64,000 bases of DNA from Hippophae tibetana (taxonomy: Eukaryota > Streptophyta > Magnoliopsida > Rosales > Elaeagnaceae): positions 1,178,001 through 1,242,000 of the forward strand of contig CM072806.1 in NCBI GenBank assembly GCA_037013495.1, given 5' to 3'. Each line of letters starts with the position of its first letter. Position 1 is the first letter of the stretch. Under the pieces are notes generated by a model. That model was not told where the DNA came from and did no database searches. It worked only from the letters and a program-made list of their open reading frames with translations. Positions 36,600 to 48,438 of this stretch are shown in pieces. The translations under genes were made by a program, and so were the position numbers.

Positions 36600-38650
36600 T
36601 CAGGATATTTAGAATATGATAATAGTATTCCCGAAGTCCTTATTATTGGCCTCTGTTTTAAAGGATTCCATGGTCAAATTGTACCTAATCTCAATACTTG
36701 AGGTGAGTTCCTTGGCAATGACATCAAAATTGGCCTTTGCCTTCTCTTTAAACTTGGCTCTTTTTTAAACCTCTCCAATTGCAGCCTTGAATCTTTTTTA
36801 GGCCTCCCTAATCTCACCCTTGGCTTTTCTTTGAGCTTTTTCAAGCTCATTAAGATGCCTTGAGTATTCATTCAGCTTGGCGGTGACCTTAGTCATTTTT
36901 TTTGCTTTATCTATAGCCTTACCCTCCCATTTATTAGCCCTCATTAGAAACGTTGTGTGCTTGGACCGAGAGAAATAATGACCCTATTTTTCTTGTGCCA
37001 ATTGATGCTTTAAATGCTCTATATATCGAGCCTTGTCAAAATCATAAAGCAGCTATTTTTGAAAGAAAAGAAGAGAGGGCACAAGGTTAAAAAAATATGT
37101 CACAAGGTCAAACTTGGTACAAATTATTATGAATATAAGAGGCGAGGTATGGTTAACATAATTGGTACATATGCCGATAGACGACAACCTCAGAGCCCGT
37201 ATCCTCAACAATGGCCTCGAGCTATTTCTCGTGAACTTTGATAGGAAGATGGTTCACGTAATGAACGAACTGCTATGATGCCAAGCCTTGATATAGAGCC
37301 ACCTCATCCACATCAGTGGTAAGGTTATTAACGATACTTTTCCCCTTCCTCGAATCCTATATGTGAAGGTCAGATTCTTTAGGACCCGAGCTGGGAAGTG
37401 GAGAATTATATTGCTTCTATGACGTGGATAAAGGCTTGAAGACATTCAATGGCTCTGGGAAGAGCGTTGGCTCATCAATATTCACTTTTTTTCCTTTTAG
37501 AAGGGACATAGAGGTCTTCATGCTCTGAAGATTTGTTCCTTTTCTTACCTTTAGAGGAATCCCTCATAGAAACGAGGAGGTGTACCCTTTTAAGAGCTCA
37601 CCCCTGAGGATGCGACCTTACCCTATAGTTGAGACAAGATCTAGACAGAAGTGAACTCTATTGTATTTGTAAAACAAGAATGATGAGGTGTTATTATCAT
37701 AAGGTCACGTTAAGAAAAAAAAATCTAAAAAAAATTAAAGTCTCAGGGCTAGTTTACCATCATTAGCAATCGTCTCAAACCTTCTTCCATAGTCCGTGGG
37801 AGGGGTCTGACGCTTAGGAAAAGCTCAAGGTTTACGAATAATCCTATGAGGGGGCTCCACCGAACCATGCCTCATCAACCCGCTTGCAACAAAATGTGAG
37901 GTATTTAGTAGATGCTTCCACAGGGTTTTCACAGGGTGATAGTTTTGGTTATCAACAAGTTGTTACTTCGCATCCAAACTCAAGGTCATGGTGAATGAGT
38001 CCATATCCCTTATCACAACCTTAGTGTCATTCAAGATTCTCCTCATCAACCTTGTATCACTAGTAGGAGATTCCCATCGGCCTGAAACGTAGAAGAAATA
38101 TTCCTTCCAATTAAGCTCTTAGCATATCACTGTAAGGCAAAGTAGATACCTCTACCCATTAGGCATCAGTTGACCCAGCGTAGGTTGAGTCCTAACTAAA
38201 AATCACCTTATGAGAGGGTACATGAGAAACCTTACCCATAATCATAGAGTCTTCCTGTGAAAATTCGTCCACCCGATATAGGTTGGTCGTTGTCACATGC
38301 CCCCTCCAGTGGAATCATTATTTGAATTGAGGATGGGAAGTTAGATGTTTTCCTCAACCTTTCCTCATCTTGGCATTGGTCTTGATTTTGGTAGACCAAC
38401 CATTAGTATGGCTTGTAGGTTCCCCATACCCTATGTTCCTCTTTTTATTCTTTTATATCCTAGCCACTGATATTTGAGTCTGGGGCATGTTCAACTTAAT
38501 GCTTGGAACAATTTGAGGATGAGTGGTGGAGGTAGAGGGTTAGGGTAGAGATTTACTCTCCTAGCTAGAAGAGTTTGTCATGAAAGACCCCATGTCATTA
38601 CTAGCGTTGAGGTATTAAGGGCTTTAGTAGGAGCCTAAGCCCGAATTCTC
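36600..38650 (-). pseudogene. antisense ORF relic of the Gypsy element
   Basis: Opposite to gag, minus-strand frames broken by many stops contain WKEYFFYVSGRWE (about 38060-38110) followed by TRLMRRILNDT, then a charged Lys/Glu-rich part near 36674-36871. A WK..FFFV..W pattern followed by a coiled-coil tail is known in the antisense proteins of Tat-type elements annotated as putative gypsy-type transposon (PF04195-like). Function in the family is unknown. The match is by motif memory only. Confidence 0.5.
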
Positions 38651-39111
38651 TTCTTTATGCATTATCTCCATAAAAAACCACAAAACATAAAAAAATGGGT
38701 AAGGTACGAGAAGAAGGGATTACTTAGGGTCAATTTTGAAAATGAAGGGAAATGATTCTTTAAAATTGACTTGAGAAGAAAGGAGAAAATTGTTAGACTC
38801 ACAAGGCTTGTACTCTAAAAACTCAAGCAAACAAGCTATGTGCTGAGTTGATTCTTATTATTGAATTGAAAAACCTTTTAGTCGCTTGAGTTGATGCGAT
38901 AAAGCATTTTCTTTCTTAATTTTTGTCTGATGTGCAGGAAATGATTAAAAGGTTAAGCCGAGACACCTCATTGTATAGAGACACACATTTTTCTTTATCC
39001 AATCAATTGATGTGTATTTTATTAGGGGAGTTGAACGATTCATATTCCCTACCCGAGTTCTACTCTTCCACCCTAGCTCCGAGTTTGAGCTGAAGAAGTA
39101 TGAGGATCAAA

Positions 39112-39555
39112 TGTTTGGATATATAGATCGGCCTGGAGCTCGAGCCCAAGAGACAACTTGAGCCTAGGAGACAACCCGAGCCAATTTTGTATCTATGGGG
39201 TCGACCATCAATCCGAGTCATGAGGTGGTCGATCACGGTTTATGAATGTGGGATGGTCGACCCCGGTTTATGTATGTGCCTATTTTGTACCCTTTTGTGA
39301 GGAAGACAATCTAATTCAATTTTGTATCTATAAGATCAACTACCAATCCGAGCATTAGAATGGTTGACTATAGTTTATAAATGTACCTATTTTTTACCCT
39401 TTTGTATTTCCTAACAGTGTGTTTATATTATGTAATTGACATTTGTACATATAAAATTTTATAAATATATAGACTCTTTAAGAGATCCATATATTCAAGT
39501 AATTACTCTGATTTTTCTCTAGTTTTTCTTTTTATAAATCGAACAAATATTAACA
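39112..39555 (+). repeat. right LTR of the Gypsy element, with internal duplication
   Basis: 444 bp. It is longer than its partner because a segment of roughly 90-120 bp beginning CAATTTTGTATCTAT is present twice (about 39190-39302 and 39318-39407). Confidence 0.75.
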
Positions 39556-39560
39556 CTTTA

Positions 39561-40493
39561 CTTAAACAATAAATATTATTATTATATTCTAATCTTATTT
39601 ATTTTATCAATTAATTATCTTTATTATCTTAGTGGTATATTTTTGTTATATAAATATTTTTTGAGACAAAGAAATATTTATAATAAAATGACCGTTTAAC
39701 AAATTACATTCATAATGATTCAGTAATTTTTCCATGAAATAAAAAAGTTGATAAATAACATCTGTAATTTCAATACCTTCCTATTTTGATTCCTCCTAAT
39801 CGATTCTATCTAATTTTCATTTTCGATAAGTAAACATAGCCGTAGCTCTTAACATGTAGACGATGATAATGCAAGGTCAATAAAAATTTGAATATTTAAA
39901 TCAAAATTATCCTAAATTAAAATGTGTAAAGTTTCTTTTAATAAAGAGAAGAGACACACATAAGTAAGATCATATGCATTGAAAGAAGAAAAGTAGGTTT
40001 GATTTTTGTGGGACTCAATGTGAAATATCTGTTCGCCTTATGACATCTGCTATTTTCTTTCAATAATTGAACCTAACATCACACTCTCATCCACGTATTC
40101 AAGGGAAATTATTTATTATTTTAATATATATAATAATATATTATTTTAAATTAATAAACTTTAAATTTATTAAAACAAATATTTAATAAAAATAAAATAA
40201 TTTAATTTATAAACAAGAAATAATATTCCTATATATAATTGTGTTTTGATCAACTTGTCCATCAAATGCATAGCAGTTGCCCCAAAGATTTTAGCGTGAT
40301 GCGTAAATCTGAGAGTTCAATAAGTGAAGAAGTTGAATAATATTATTTTTTTAAAAATTCTATCAAACTATTTATCTATGTTTATATTATATAAAAATTT
40401 AAATTATGTTTTACAAATTTGTAAAAAAATTATCTATATAATTTAAAGTAATAATCATCATTAATTATTTTAAATTTTTATTTTTATTAATTA

Positions 40494-40524
<31 letters not shown>

Positions 40525-42060
40525 AAGGTTGTGGTGTTGACTGGTAAATTAAAATGTGTAAATAGAATTTTGACGAAGTGATGAAGAATGATAACTAAGC
40601 CCTGTGAAGAAGGAAAACTAGACGTTTGGTGACCCATTGATAATTACGAACCAAAGTTCCTGAGGTTAAGGCCCATAGTTTTATGGCCCCAAAGCTTTTA
40701 ATTTCATGCATATTGGGTTGTCACATAATGCAAGCGACTTCACCCTTATTACACCATTAGCTGTTGTTATGCCTCAAGCTTAGGACACTAACTAGATTAA
40801 TGGATAATTCCTTTTTTTTTAGTAGTAGGGAGTTATGGTGTTCGGTGTGTCGTATTTGTATCATATTTTGATATAAATTGTATTATGTTTATGTATTAAT
40901 TAACACTTAAAAAAAATTATTATATTTTTTTGTTATTTATTTATAATAGCAAGAAATAAACATATGACGTGATTTTTTTAAATTATTATCGTATTTTATT
41001 AAACATTAGTAAAATTGATGTTTGATGGTTAAAGTCTATTCAAGTTATTTTCTTTTGAAACAAAGACAATGTATTAAAAGGTACAAAACCAACGAGAGGC
41101 AACCTTGTAAAATTGTATAGTGGCAAATCCATAATATGATTCTTAATTTGATTTACATAACATTTTATAAAAAAAAGTGAAATTGTGTAAGAAATTGTTT
41201 TAGTAGTAAAATTAAAAATTACACTCAAAATAATTCATGAATATCATAATATTTACTTTAAAATATATATTAAAATTATAAAAATAATATTTGACAAAAT
41301 ATTACAAAAGTGCCTTATATATATATGATTCAAAGCATAAAATTCATTTATAATAAAAGATTACTATTAAAGTTATGTATCAATCAATAATAAATATGAA
41401 TGTGTACCTAATAGTAAAAACTCAAAATACAAAAGAAAAAGTAGTAATAAAATGAGTAGGATTTTTTTAGTTATATAGACTACAAAATAAAAAAAATTAA
41501 TTAAATAAAGAAGAAAAAGAAAAGAATTGAAAAAAACGTAAAAGAGGAACTAGACAAAAAAGAGATAAAATAAAATATTGTTTAATATTTGATGTTCAAT
41601 ATTTAGGACAAATAAATTTATTTATATTTTTCTATAATTTATTTTAATATTTTGATTTAAACCTTTCAACTCTTCCTTTTCATTCTTTGCATAATGATAG
41701 GTTTCCTATCAGCTTAATAACTTTGCGGTAAAAATGATATTCTATATCCTTTTGAATGTAATTTTGAGTTTTTTTTTGTTAGTTTAGAACTGTAAGTGAG
41801 TAATATGTATCTCAATAATTGAAAAAAATATATACATATAAAAAACAATAAAAATAATATACATTCAAACTTATAATCACAAAAATATCACTTTTATGTT
41901 TAACTAATATACTTTTACAATTAAATAAAAAGTTCATCCTATGATTTTAAATTAAAATTCATTGAATTAAGTATCAATCTATAGTATTTAGATTCATTTA
42001 ATATTGAATTTTATCTAATTTAATACCATTAAATATTATTATATTTATTTTTGTTGTTAT
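39561..42060. other. gene-free AT-rich DNA
   Basis: An (AT)n run at about 40499-40524. A unique GC-richer patch at about 40540-40790 has no long frame. Confidence 0.55.
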
Positions 42061-42062
42061 TG

Positions 42063-43560
42063 ATCGCCACACAAATTGTGTGTGCAATGAATACGTTTTT
42101 ATGGAGAATTGTTTTTTTAGAAACTAATTTTTAAAACTAAAAATAATAAAAATTCATTTTTTTGGTGTTTTATATCTTAAGAAGCAAAATTAAAATTAAA
42201 ATAATTAATTAAATAAGATTTTGTGATTAAGAATACTTAATCCTCTAATTTTCTAAACATGTAAATCACTAACATCCCTTCAATATAATATCAATTAATT
42301 ACATTATCAATTGATTCTAAACTAACATGTATTCATCTCTTAAGTAAACTACACATCATATAATAATTAATTTAATCACGCTCTCATGTCAATTAAATTT
42401 CATACTACTAATTAAGTTCATCAATTATATATCACATACATAAGAATCATATATCTCTGCCTAGAAATTATGCACGTTATTTCATCAAGACAAATAATTA
42501 AATAATTTTCTCAAATCTATTTAATTGCCTCTATAGATAAATTGTTGGCCAAATAATTAATACCATAAAAATAAGATTAAATAATATAATTAAATTAATA
42601 TTATAATTGTGAAAAAATATTAGATCATTACATGATAAAAATTAGATTCATAAGATTCCTAGATTAATAAATTAATTACACATAATTGTGTTCATAAATA
42701 TCATATTTTTCATAAATAAGGACATAAAATTAATAAATAAAATAGTAGAAAAACAAATACAATCAATCTCTTGAATTATAGAATTAATTTCCTCTTTAAT
42801 CTCCACTAAAATTGTATCGTTTCTTCACTTTTTCTATATATTTGTTTTCTCTTTTTAGCTCAAAAACTGACCAAAATTATGCTAATGAAGGCTAATTAGG
42901 GTTTATGTAGTGATTAGAGGCTTAAATAAAGCTCAGGTGCAATTTGGACTGTCTGATTAGCTTCAAATCAAGTATTATGATCAAAACAAGCAAAATCAAC
43001 ACTTTTAGTCAATCATAGCGCGACACGTGGCATAAAAAATTCATTGGGCGAATTAAGAAGCGACGTGTGGTAGGGGAAACCGTTCAGACTCAACGCTTGC
43101 CGAGTCAATAATACGTAGCGTGACATGATTCATGTGAACAGAGGGCGTGGCGCACCGGTGGAACGATTGGAGCAATGGAGTGGTGACATATGTCATGACA
43201 CGTTGATCGATTTCGAAAATTAGATTGAACGCCGTGCTAACACGTGCCACGTGTTTCGTCCTCCTCACATGCGACGCAACATGATTTACTCTCCGTGCTT
43301 GTGTGACGTCTATGTGGCTTACATAGTCAGCTCCTTTACTTACGTGGCATGCCACATGATAGCTTGTGATTGGTCCTGCGTTAAAAATTCATAAAAATTC
43401 CAAAAAAAATCCAAAAATTGTATTTTCATCCTTTTTCTCTAAAATGTTTATATTTTAATTTTTTAGCTATAAAAATACTATTTATTAAATAAAATAAGTA
43501 AATATTAAGTAAAAAAGTGTGCTAATGACTCTATATTCATAAATTTATTAGTTATAAGTT
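42063..43560 (-). mobile_element. long Gypsy LTR (possible solo LTR, Athila/Tat-like)
   Basis: On the minus strand this begins at about 43560, passes through GCACACTTTTTTACTTAATATT and a GC-richer part (43020-43380, with CCACGTG motifs), and ends with TTGCACACACAATTTGTGTGGCGA at 42063. Its 3' half is the inverted partner of 16140-16945 and its 5' end matches 24870-25180, so at least three copies of the family lie in this window. About 1.5 kb is a normal length for such LTRs. No internal region is attached, hence the solo-LTR reading, but I could not find a target duplication. The ORF at 43053-43355 lies inside the GC-richer part and is not a gene. Confidence 0.55.
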
Positions 43561-43974
43561 TTAAGGTTTTAATTTTATATAATTTTTCAAAAATTACATC
43601 ATTATGAACATAAAATCCTAAAGTATGTAACCCCAAAAAGAGGCTAGCCCAACTTATATGGGATCAAGTATGAAATTTTGTTTACTCGCTTTAAATTGAG
43701 TATCTATTTCCTTTCTTTTCCTGTTAGGATTGGAAATCATGTATTTAACATATCCATATGATTGAGTCCTTGGGTTTTTGAAATAGTGTAAAAAAAGTGT
43801 TTTAAATCATTGCTATTTGACTCGAACATGTTCTAAAAAAGTCAAGACATTTCAATTTTTTTGTTGAAATGGACAAAGTAAAAGAAAATATTTAAAAATA
43901 TTTTAATATTTGACCTTAGACATATAATAGTTCCAAATAGAATTTATTTAGAAATAAAATATTTTGTCTCATGG

Positions 43975-44790
43975 TAGCCTACTCTGGTTCCCTTACGGAA
44001 CTTTCGTTATTGGGTTAGCCATACAATTCACATGTTTCTAGCAATTTACATGGAATTATCAAATGATACAAGTCTTGGAAAAGAATCTACAATGTATTAG
44101 AAATCCCTTGTTGACAATCCTTTACTTCGACAACATCTAAGGTTCCTCGAACAATGGGATATTTCACACTAGGTAAATCCTTAACCATTCTCTCTCTAAC
44201 TAAGACTATAGAATTTTCTTGAAAATTATGGAAAATATTAGTTATATAGGTAGTGATTTCAAATTTAGAAGTTAAGCATACTTTGTCAACTTTACATAAG
44301 GTAGATTTTGGTTTTTTAAGGAGTGATAATGAAAAAGTTGATAAATAAGTCACCATTACGGCCATTATATAAAACCATATATGAGATTTTTATCCTATAC
44401 GGCTCCTCGTTCAATTCTTTTGAATTCATTGGATCCTTTTCCTCGTTCAATAATCTCTTCCTTTCTTCCACTCCATTCCGAAGAGTAACTAGGACAATTT
44501 TAATCATGTTTTCATTCATTTGAAATCTAGGCTCTTATACTTTACAATTTTTTTCCTCTCTTTTTTAATTTTATTCTTTCCCATCATTCCTTAAGTGTCA
44601 TAGGGTTGATTCTATAGAATCTGACTTATTTTTTCATTGAGCAAAAAGTACAAAATAAATCAAATTGATTTTTCAATCAAAAGTAAGTATTATGTGAAAT
44701 CTTTGATTTTTTTCTTTTTTCTCTATCCTTATCCAATAGATATAGTATTTGAATCAATAGAGAACCTTTTATTCTAAGATAAAAGGTTTA
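43975..44790 (-). pseudogene. rps12: nuclear plastid DNA insertion with rps12 exon 2
   Basis: On the minus strand, 44087-44365 contains [44 protein letters not shown] and [19 protein letters not shown]. This is plastid ribosomal protein S12 as encoded by exon 2 of the trans-spliced gene. Flanking + strand phrases, such as TTCCCTTACGGAACTTTCG at about 43990 and CGGCTCCTCGTTCAATTCTTTTG at about 44400, match the plastid intron sequence on either side as I remember it. The exon frame is open, but many residues differ (R to C, G to S, G to E, A to V), the pattern expected from C-to-T/G-to-A decay. Exons 1 and 3 are absent, so it cannot make S12. The right limit is less certain than the left. Confidence 0.8.
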
Positions 44791-44799
44791 ATTTTTTAA

Positions 44800-45040
44800 T
44801 TAGTTTAAAAAATATTGAGTTTACACATATAATATAGATTTTTTTTATCTAAAATTAAGACTACTTTTCAACCCATGATGCCTTACAACCGTTTGCCCTT
44901 GAATTGGTATGAAACAAATTAGATACATAGATAAACTCTAATAAATTTTTATTTTGTTTTCAAATATTAGTATTCAAAATTCTTCAACTTTTGTTTTTTG
45001 TGCATGATTATTGTATTAGTTTATTGTTTTACAATATCAA
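44800..45040. other. AT-rich spacer
   Basis: Nothing recognised. Confidence 0.5.
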
Positions 45041-45044
45041 TGCT

Positions 45045-45499
45045 AAGTCGAGAGTTACGTTGGATCCTTAATCCAACATTAGATTCATATGTGAATAATT
45101 ATATATTATAGACAATTACATAAGGTTAAACCTATTTAAAAATGATCCATTAAAGTTTATGTAATTTGGACTTTAATGTATCTAATAAGGTGTTAACTTT
45201 TAATGCGTAGATATCTAAGGATAATGTCTATTTTAATGATAGGTTAAAATAAATATATAACTATTAACTATATATATAGTGGTTATAGTCCTTGGATTAC
45301 ATGTACATTATTCTTCTTGTCTGATATCTTATCGTCAAAGAGAGTATAGAGAATTACATAATTAATTAATGTTTTATAGATTCAAGTGTACCTCTATATA
45401 TTTTATCTTTGATTCTTGTTGATACAACATGAATGCTCCTAAATTATTTTTAAATGATTGTTTTCTTTAAATTTTATTTTTGTTTTAATAAATGATATC
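45045..45499 (+). repeat. possible LTR remnant ending at a degenerate tRNA-Met primer site
   Basis: A block of moderate complexity ends with ATGATATCAGAGTATC (about 45483-45499), two to three changes from TGGTATCAGAGC. A 3'-LTR edge plus PBS is likely, but no partner LTR was found. Confidence 0.3.
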
Positions 45500-45963
45500 A
45501 GAGTATCTTCACATTGAATCAAAGAATCAAATTTATTTTTGATCTATGATATTTTTTATCTTTTAAATTTGATGATTTGATTTTAGTATTATTACATTTG
45601 TGAAGAATTTTTTTGTCTTTCAAAATTATGGTTTTAAATCATTAAAAAAATTATAATAATTATTACTTGATATTAGATTTAATATGTAAATTTTTTCATT
45701 ATAAAAAAAATCCTAAAAAAGCTATTGTGTTTGCTGAAGAATTCTAATAATAATTTGGTTGATGTAAATGTTGGTTTTATTTGAATGCACTTCAACGGAT
45801 TAGATTAAGTGGCTACTAAATTAGAATATATAGTTAAGTTTATTTTGGTACTGTAATTAGGGTTTCTTTTAAGTTGTAATTTAGATTTTGATTGTTATAT
45901 AAAAAAAGAGCCCATAAATATATAATTTTAGCTTAAAAATAATATTAATGACCAATAGTTATA

Positions 45964-46055
45964 AATGGGTTTCATTTGTACTTCCTACATAGTATATTGA
46001 ATTGATATTAATGGGTTTCATTTGTACTTCCTACATAGTATATTGAATTGATATT
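45964..46055. repeat. perfect 46-bp tandem duplication
   Basis: Two identical adjacent copies (45964-46009, 46010-46055), starting AATGGGTTTCATTTG and ending GAATTGATATT. Confidence 0.95.
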
Positions 46056-47045
46056 TGAAGGTAATTTTTTTAAAATTTCACGAATACATTTTTTTAAAAT
46101 CACTATAAATATTTTATAGATTTCAAGAATATTTTAATGGACTGGTAAAAATATAGATATGAGTTTTATGATTCAATAAATTTTGACCTAATAAGAATTG
46201 ACCATAATTGACGAACATTATGACATTGATAGCGTCCATAGTTGACTTTGATAAAAAAAAAATATAACTTAAAATTTAAATATTAGATTAGAATCTTTTA
46301 TATGTATTTTGAAATAAATTAATTGAATAGACATGTCATCAAAGTGAACTCTCGTGAAAATTAATCTATTTTGAAATATAAACAGTTGTGTGCATGTAAC
46401 TTATATAAATATTATTAAGTATAAAGAAATGTTAATATTTTAACAGAATTATATGTACGTTTGTTATAATATACACGTGATGATTATTTAATTTTTTGTG
46501 TGAGAATAATAATTTAACTCAAATGAAGATTTATTATTTCATATGTTCTTATTATCAATGTTTGATTGCTACACCAAGATATCAATTACAAGTTAATATC
46601 TCTTACCCAAAGATAAAATATTAATAGAGTGTTCGATATCTTGAGATGAGATTTATCTTTGTTTGAATTTATTATTTTTCTTTTGAGACTTATGTGAGGT
46701 TGTTTTGTTTATTTATTATTTTTTGGATTCAATTATGAATAATTATGTTAATATTACTATAAATATTAACTCTATTTTTATGTTAAATAATAATATGCAA
46801 GAAGTAACAATTAGTATCGTAAAATAACTAGTCATAATTTGGTATGACTAATTATAGTAAAAAAAAATATATCATTGGATAGAAAGTTAACATCATTAAC
46901 CAATTAAAGGTAAGTTGTATTTTGTATTTAATGCTTCAATCTTAATATTTATGTATATAAATGAGAACTAAATTATTATTCGATAATCTCACGTGAGGTG
47001 TATGTGTATGTGATATGTATTATAGCACAAAAGTTATAATTTACT

Positions 47046-47410
47046 ATTGTAATGATTATTGAAGAAGATTTAATAATTTTAATATTAATAATGATCATCT
47101 TGAAATTTCATTATACTTATATATTGTATTAATATTTTATTTTATTTTTGATATCCTAATACAGGTTTAGAGCCTTTGATCCACGTTCTGGTAACTCTAT
47201 GTCACTCACCTTGTAATGATCATTGAAAAAGATCTAATAATTTTAATATTATTAATCATCATCTATTAAGTTAAAATGTTACATTTGATTTACTTATATA
47301 TTTACTGTATTTTATTTTTTGATATTCTAATACAGGTTTAGAGCAAAAAAAAGTGACCCTCATTCTAAAAAAACTGAATCATAACTCCATGTCACTCACC
47401 TTGTAACACG
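47046..47410. repeat. degenerate tandem duplication of about 170-190 bp
   Basis: Both halves carry, in order, TGTAATGATYATTGAARAAGA, TAATAATTTTAATATTA, TTTTTGATATYCTAATACAGG, GTTTAGAGC and CTCYATGTCACTCACCTTGTAA. Copy 1 is about 47046-47213 and copy 2 about 47213-47407. Confidence 0.75.
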
Positions 47411-47968
47411 AGATTAAACATAGCATTCTCTTACTTATATAAATCATAAATTTGAATAAAATCTAATATTTGATTAAAAAAAATTTGTAAATATAACTTA
47501 AAAGTATCCAAATGTAACACAAGATTTTCTTTAAAAAATCTTTTAATTTTATATTCATTCTTTTTTATAAATAACAAATACATAACTTAAAAATTTAAGA
47601 TATCTCGTTATCATATCACAACCTAATAAATTTGTAGATAAAAACAGGTTAAAGATCACTACCTATTTAATATCAATAACTAATATCTAAAGATCATTAT
47701 CATATAACGAATTTGTTATCATAAATCATCCTGAATAATCAATTTAAGGATCTTAAATTGTATATATTTAACGATTTATTTATATAATATTTATAATTAT
47801 CTGATTTATCATAAATTGTATTGTACGAGACTTACAACGTATGTAACCTTTATATTTATTTAATATGTGTTACACACGACTTCCTTATTTCTCTTTCCTT
47901 TTGTCGTATGGGTATATCTTTATGTTATCCTTTTGAAGCTTGTCTGGGACGGGTATATATATTATTTA

Positions 47969-47988
47969 CACGTGAAAAACGTGGTGAG
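47969..47988 (+). promoter_or_regulatory. G-box-like CACGTG with ACGTGG, upstream of the EDGP-like gene
   Basis: ACACGTGAAAAACGTGG lies about 455 bp before the ATG at 48439. CACGTG/ACGTG motifs are ABRE/G-box type sites for bZIP and bHLH factors. The role is an inference from motif and distance only. Confidence 0.3.
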
Positions 47989-48083
47989 TCGTTTTAGAAA
48001 ATAAGTAAAAAATGGTGGAAATCAAGCGACAATAAGACAGAGCAGAGAATAAAACAACTCAAAGCTCAGTCAGGAAAGGCATC

Positions 48084-48094
48084 GTTATATATTT
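48084..48094 (+). promoter_or_regulatory. candidate TATA box of the EDGP-like gene
   Basis: TTATATATTTT lies about 345 bp upstream of the ATG, following the G-box. Start of transcription would fall near 48115-48125. AT-rich surroundings make this weak. Confidence 0.25.
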
Positions 48095-48438
48095 TATTTA
48101 TTCTGAATTTATTGAAAAATGATAGTCTCCTTTCTTTATCATTAAAATCTTAAAAACAAATTAAAAAATTATTATTTATTATTTTTAAAAACATATTTTA
48201 TTAAATATTTATTTTTTTTAAAAATATTATATTAATTTTAAATTTTATTAACGATCTCTCTTTTTTTTTAAAAGATTATGTAAGAAGAATTTATACTTTC
48301 CCAATAAGTCATAATAAACGAGTAATAACAGCGTCGCTTCACCCCAACCTATTTCAACAACCATTTTCAGTTTTTTTCTTATTTTCATCCAACTAAGTTC
48401 TAATCCGATCCTCCTCTGTATTTCTCTCTAATCCTTCG

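Larger units (their letters stand above)
34137..39555 (+). mobile_element. decayed Ty3/Gypsy element (Tat-like layout) with gag and antisense ORF, no pol
   Basis: The element has two LTRs (34137-34487 and 39112-39555) that start TGTTTG and end TTAACA. Flanks are TTTTA (34132-34136) and CTTTA (39556-39560), a 5-bp target duplication with one change. A TTTTGACGCTCATC string directly after the left LTR has the look of a Gypsy primer region. Inside are a broken gag on the + strand (about 34640-35987) and a minus-strand ORF relic (about 38650-36600). I found no protease, RT, RNase H or integrase motif in the 4.6-kb interior. The antisense ORF plus gag suggests the Tat lineage, in which antisense ORFs are known. 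It is a deletion derivative or a gag-only non-autonomous element. Confidence 0.7.
45500..48380. other. gene-free AT-rich DNA with local duplications
   Basis: Apart from the 46-bp and roughly 180-bp tandem duplications listed separately and promoter-like motifs near 47970-48094, nothing is recognised. Confidence 0.55.

Noticed and set aside
43053..43355. 100-codon minus frame as a gene
   Set aside because: It lies in the GC-richer part of a Gypsy LTR whose relatives occur at 24.9 kb.
43629..43660. GAGGCTAGCCCAACTTATATGG-like phrase as a SINE
   Set aside because: It resembles the tail of a known plant SINE, but no A/B box region or tail repeat could be seen, so it is too short to call.
44087..44365. 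Minus open frame as a working rps12 gene
   Set aside because: Only exon 2 of a trans-spliced plastid gene is present, with many changed residues and plastid intron on both sides.
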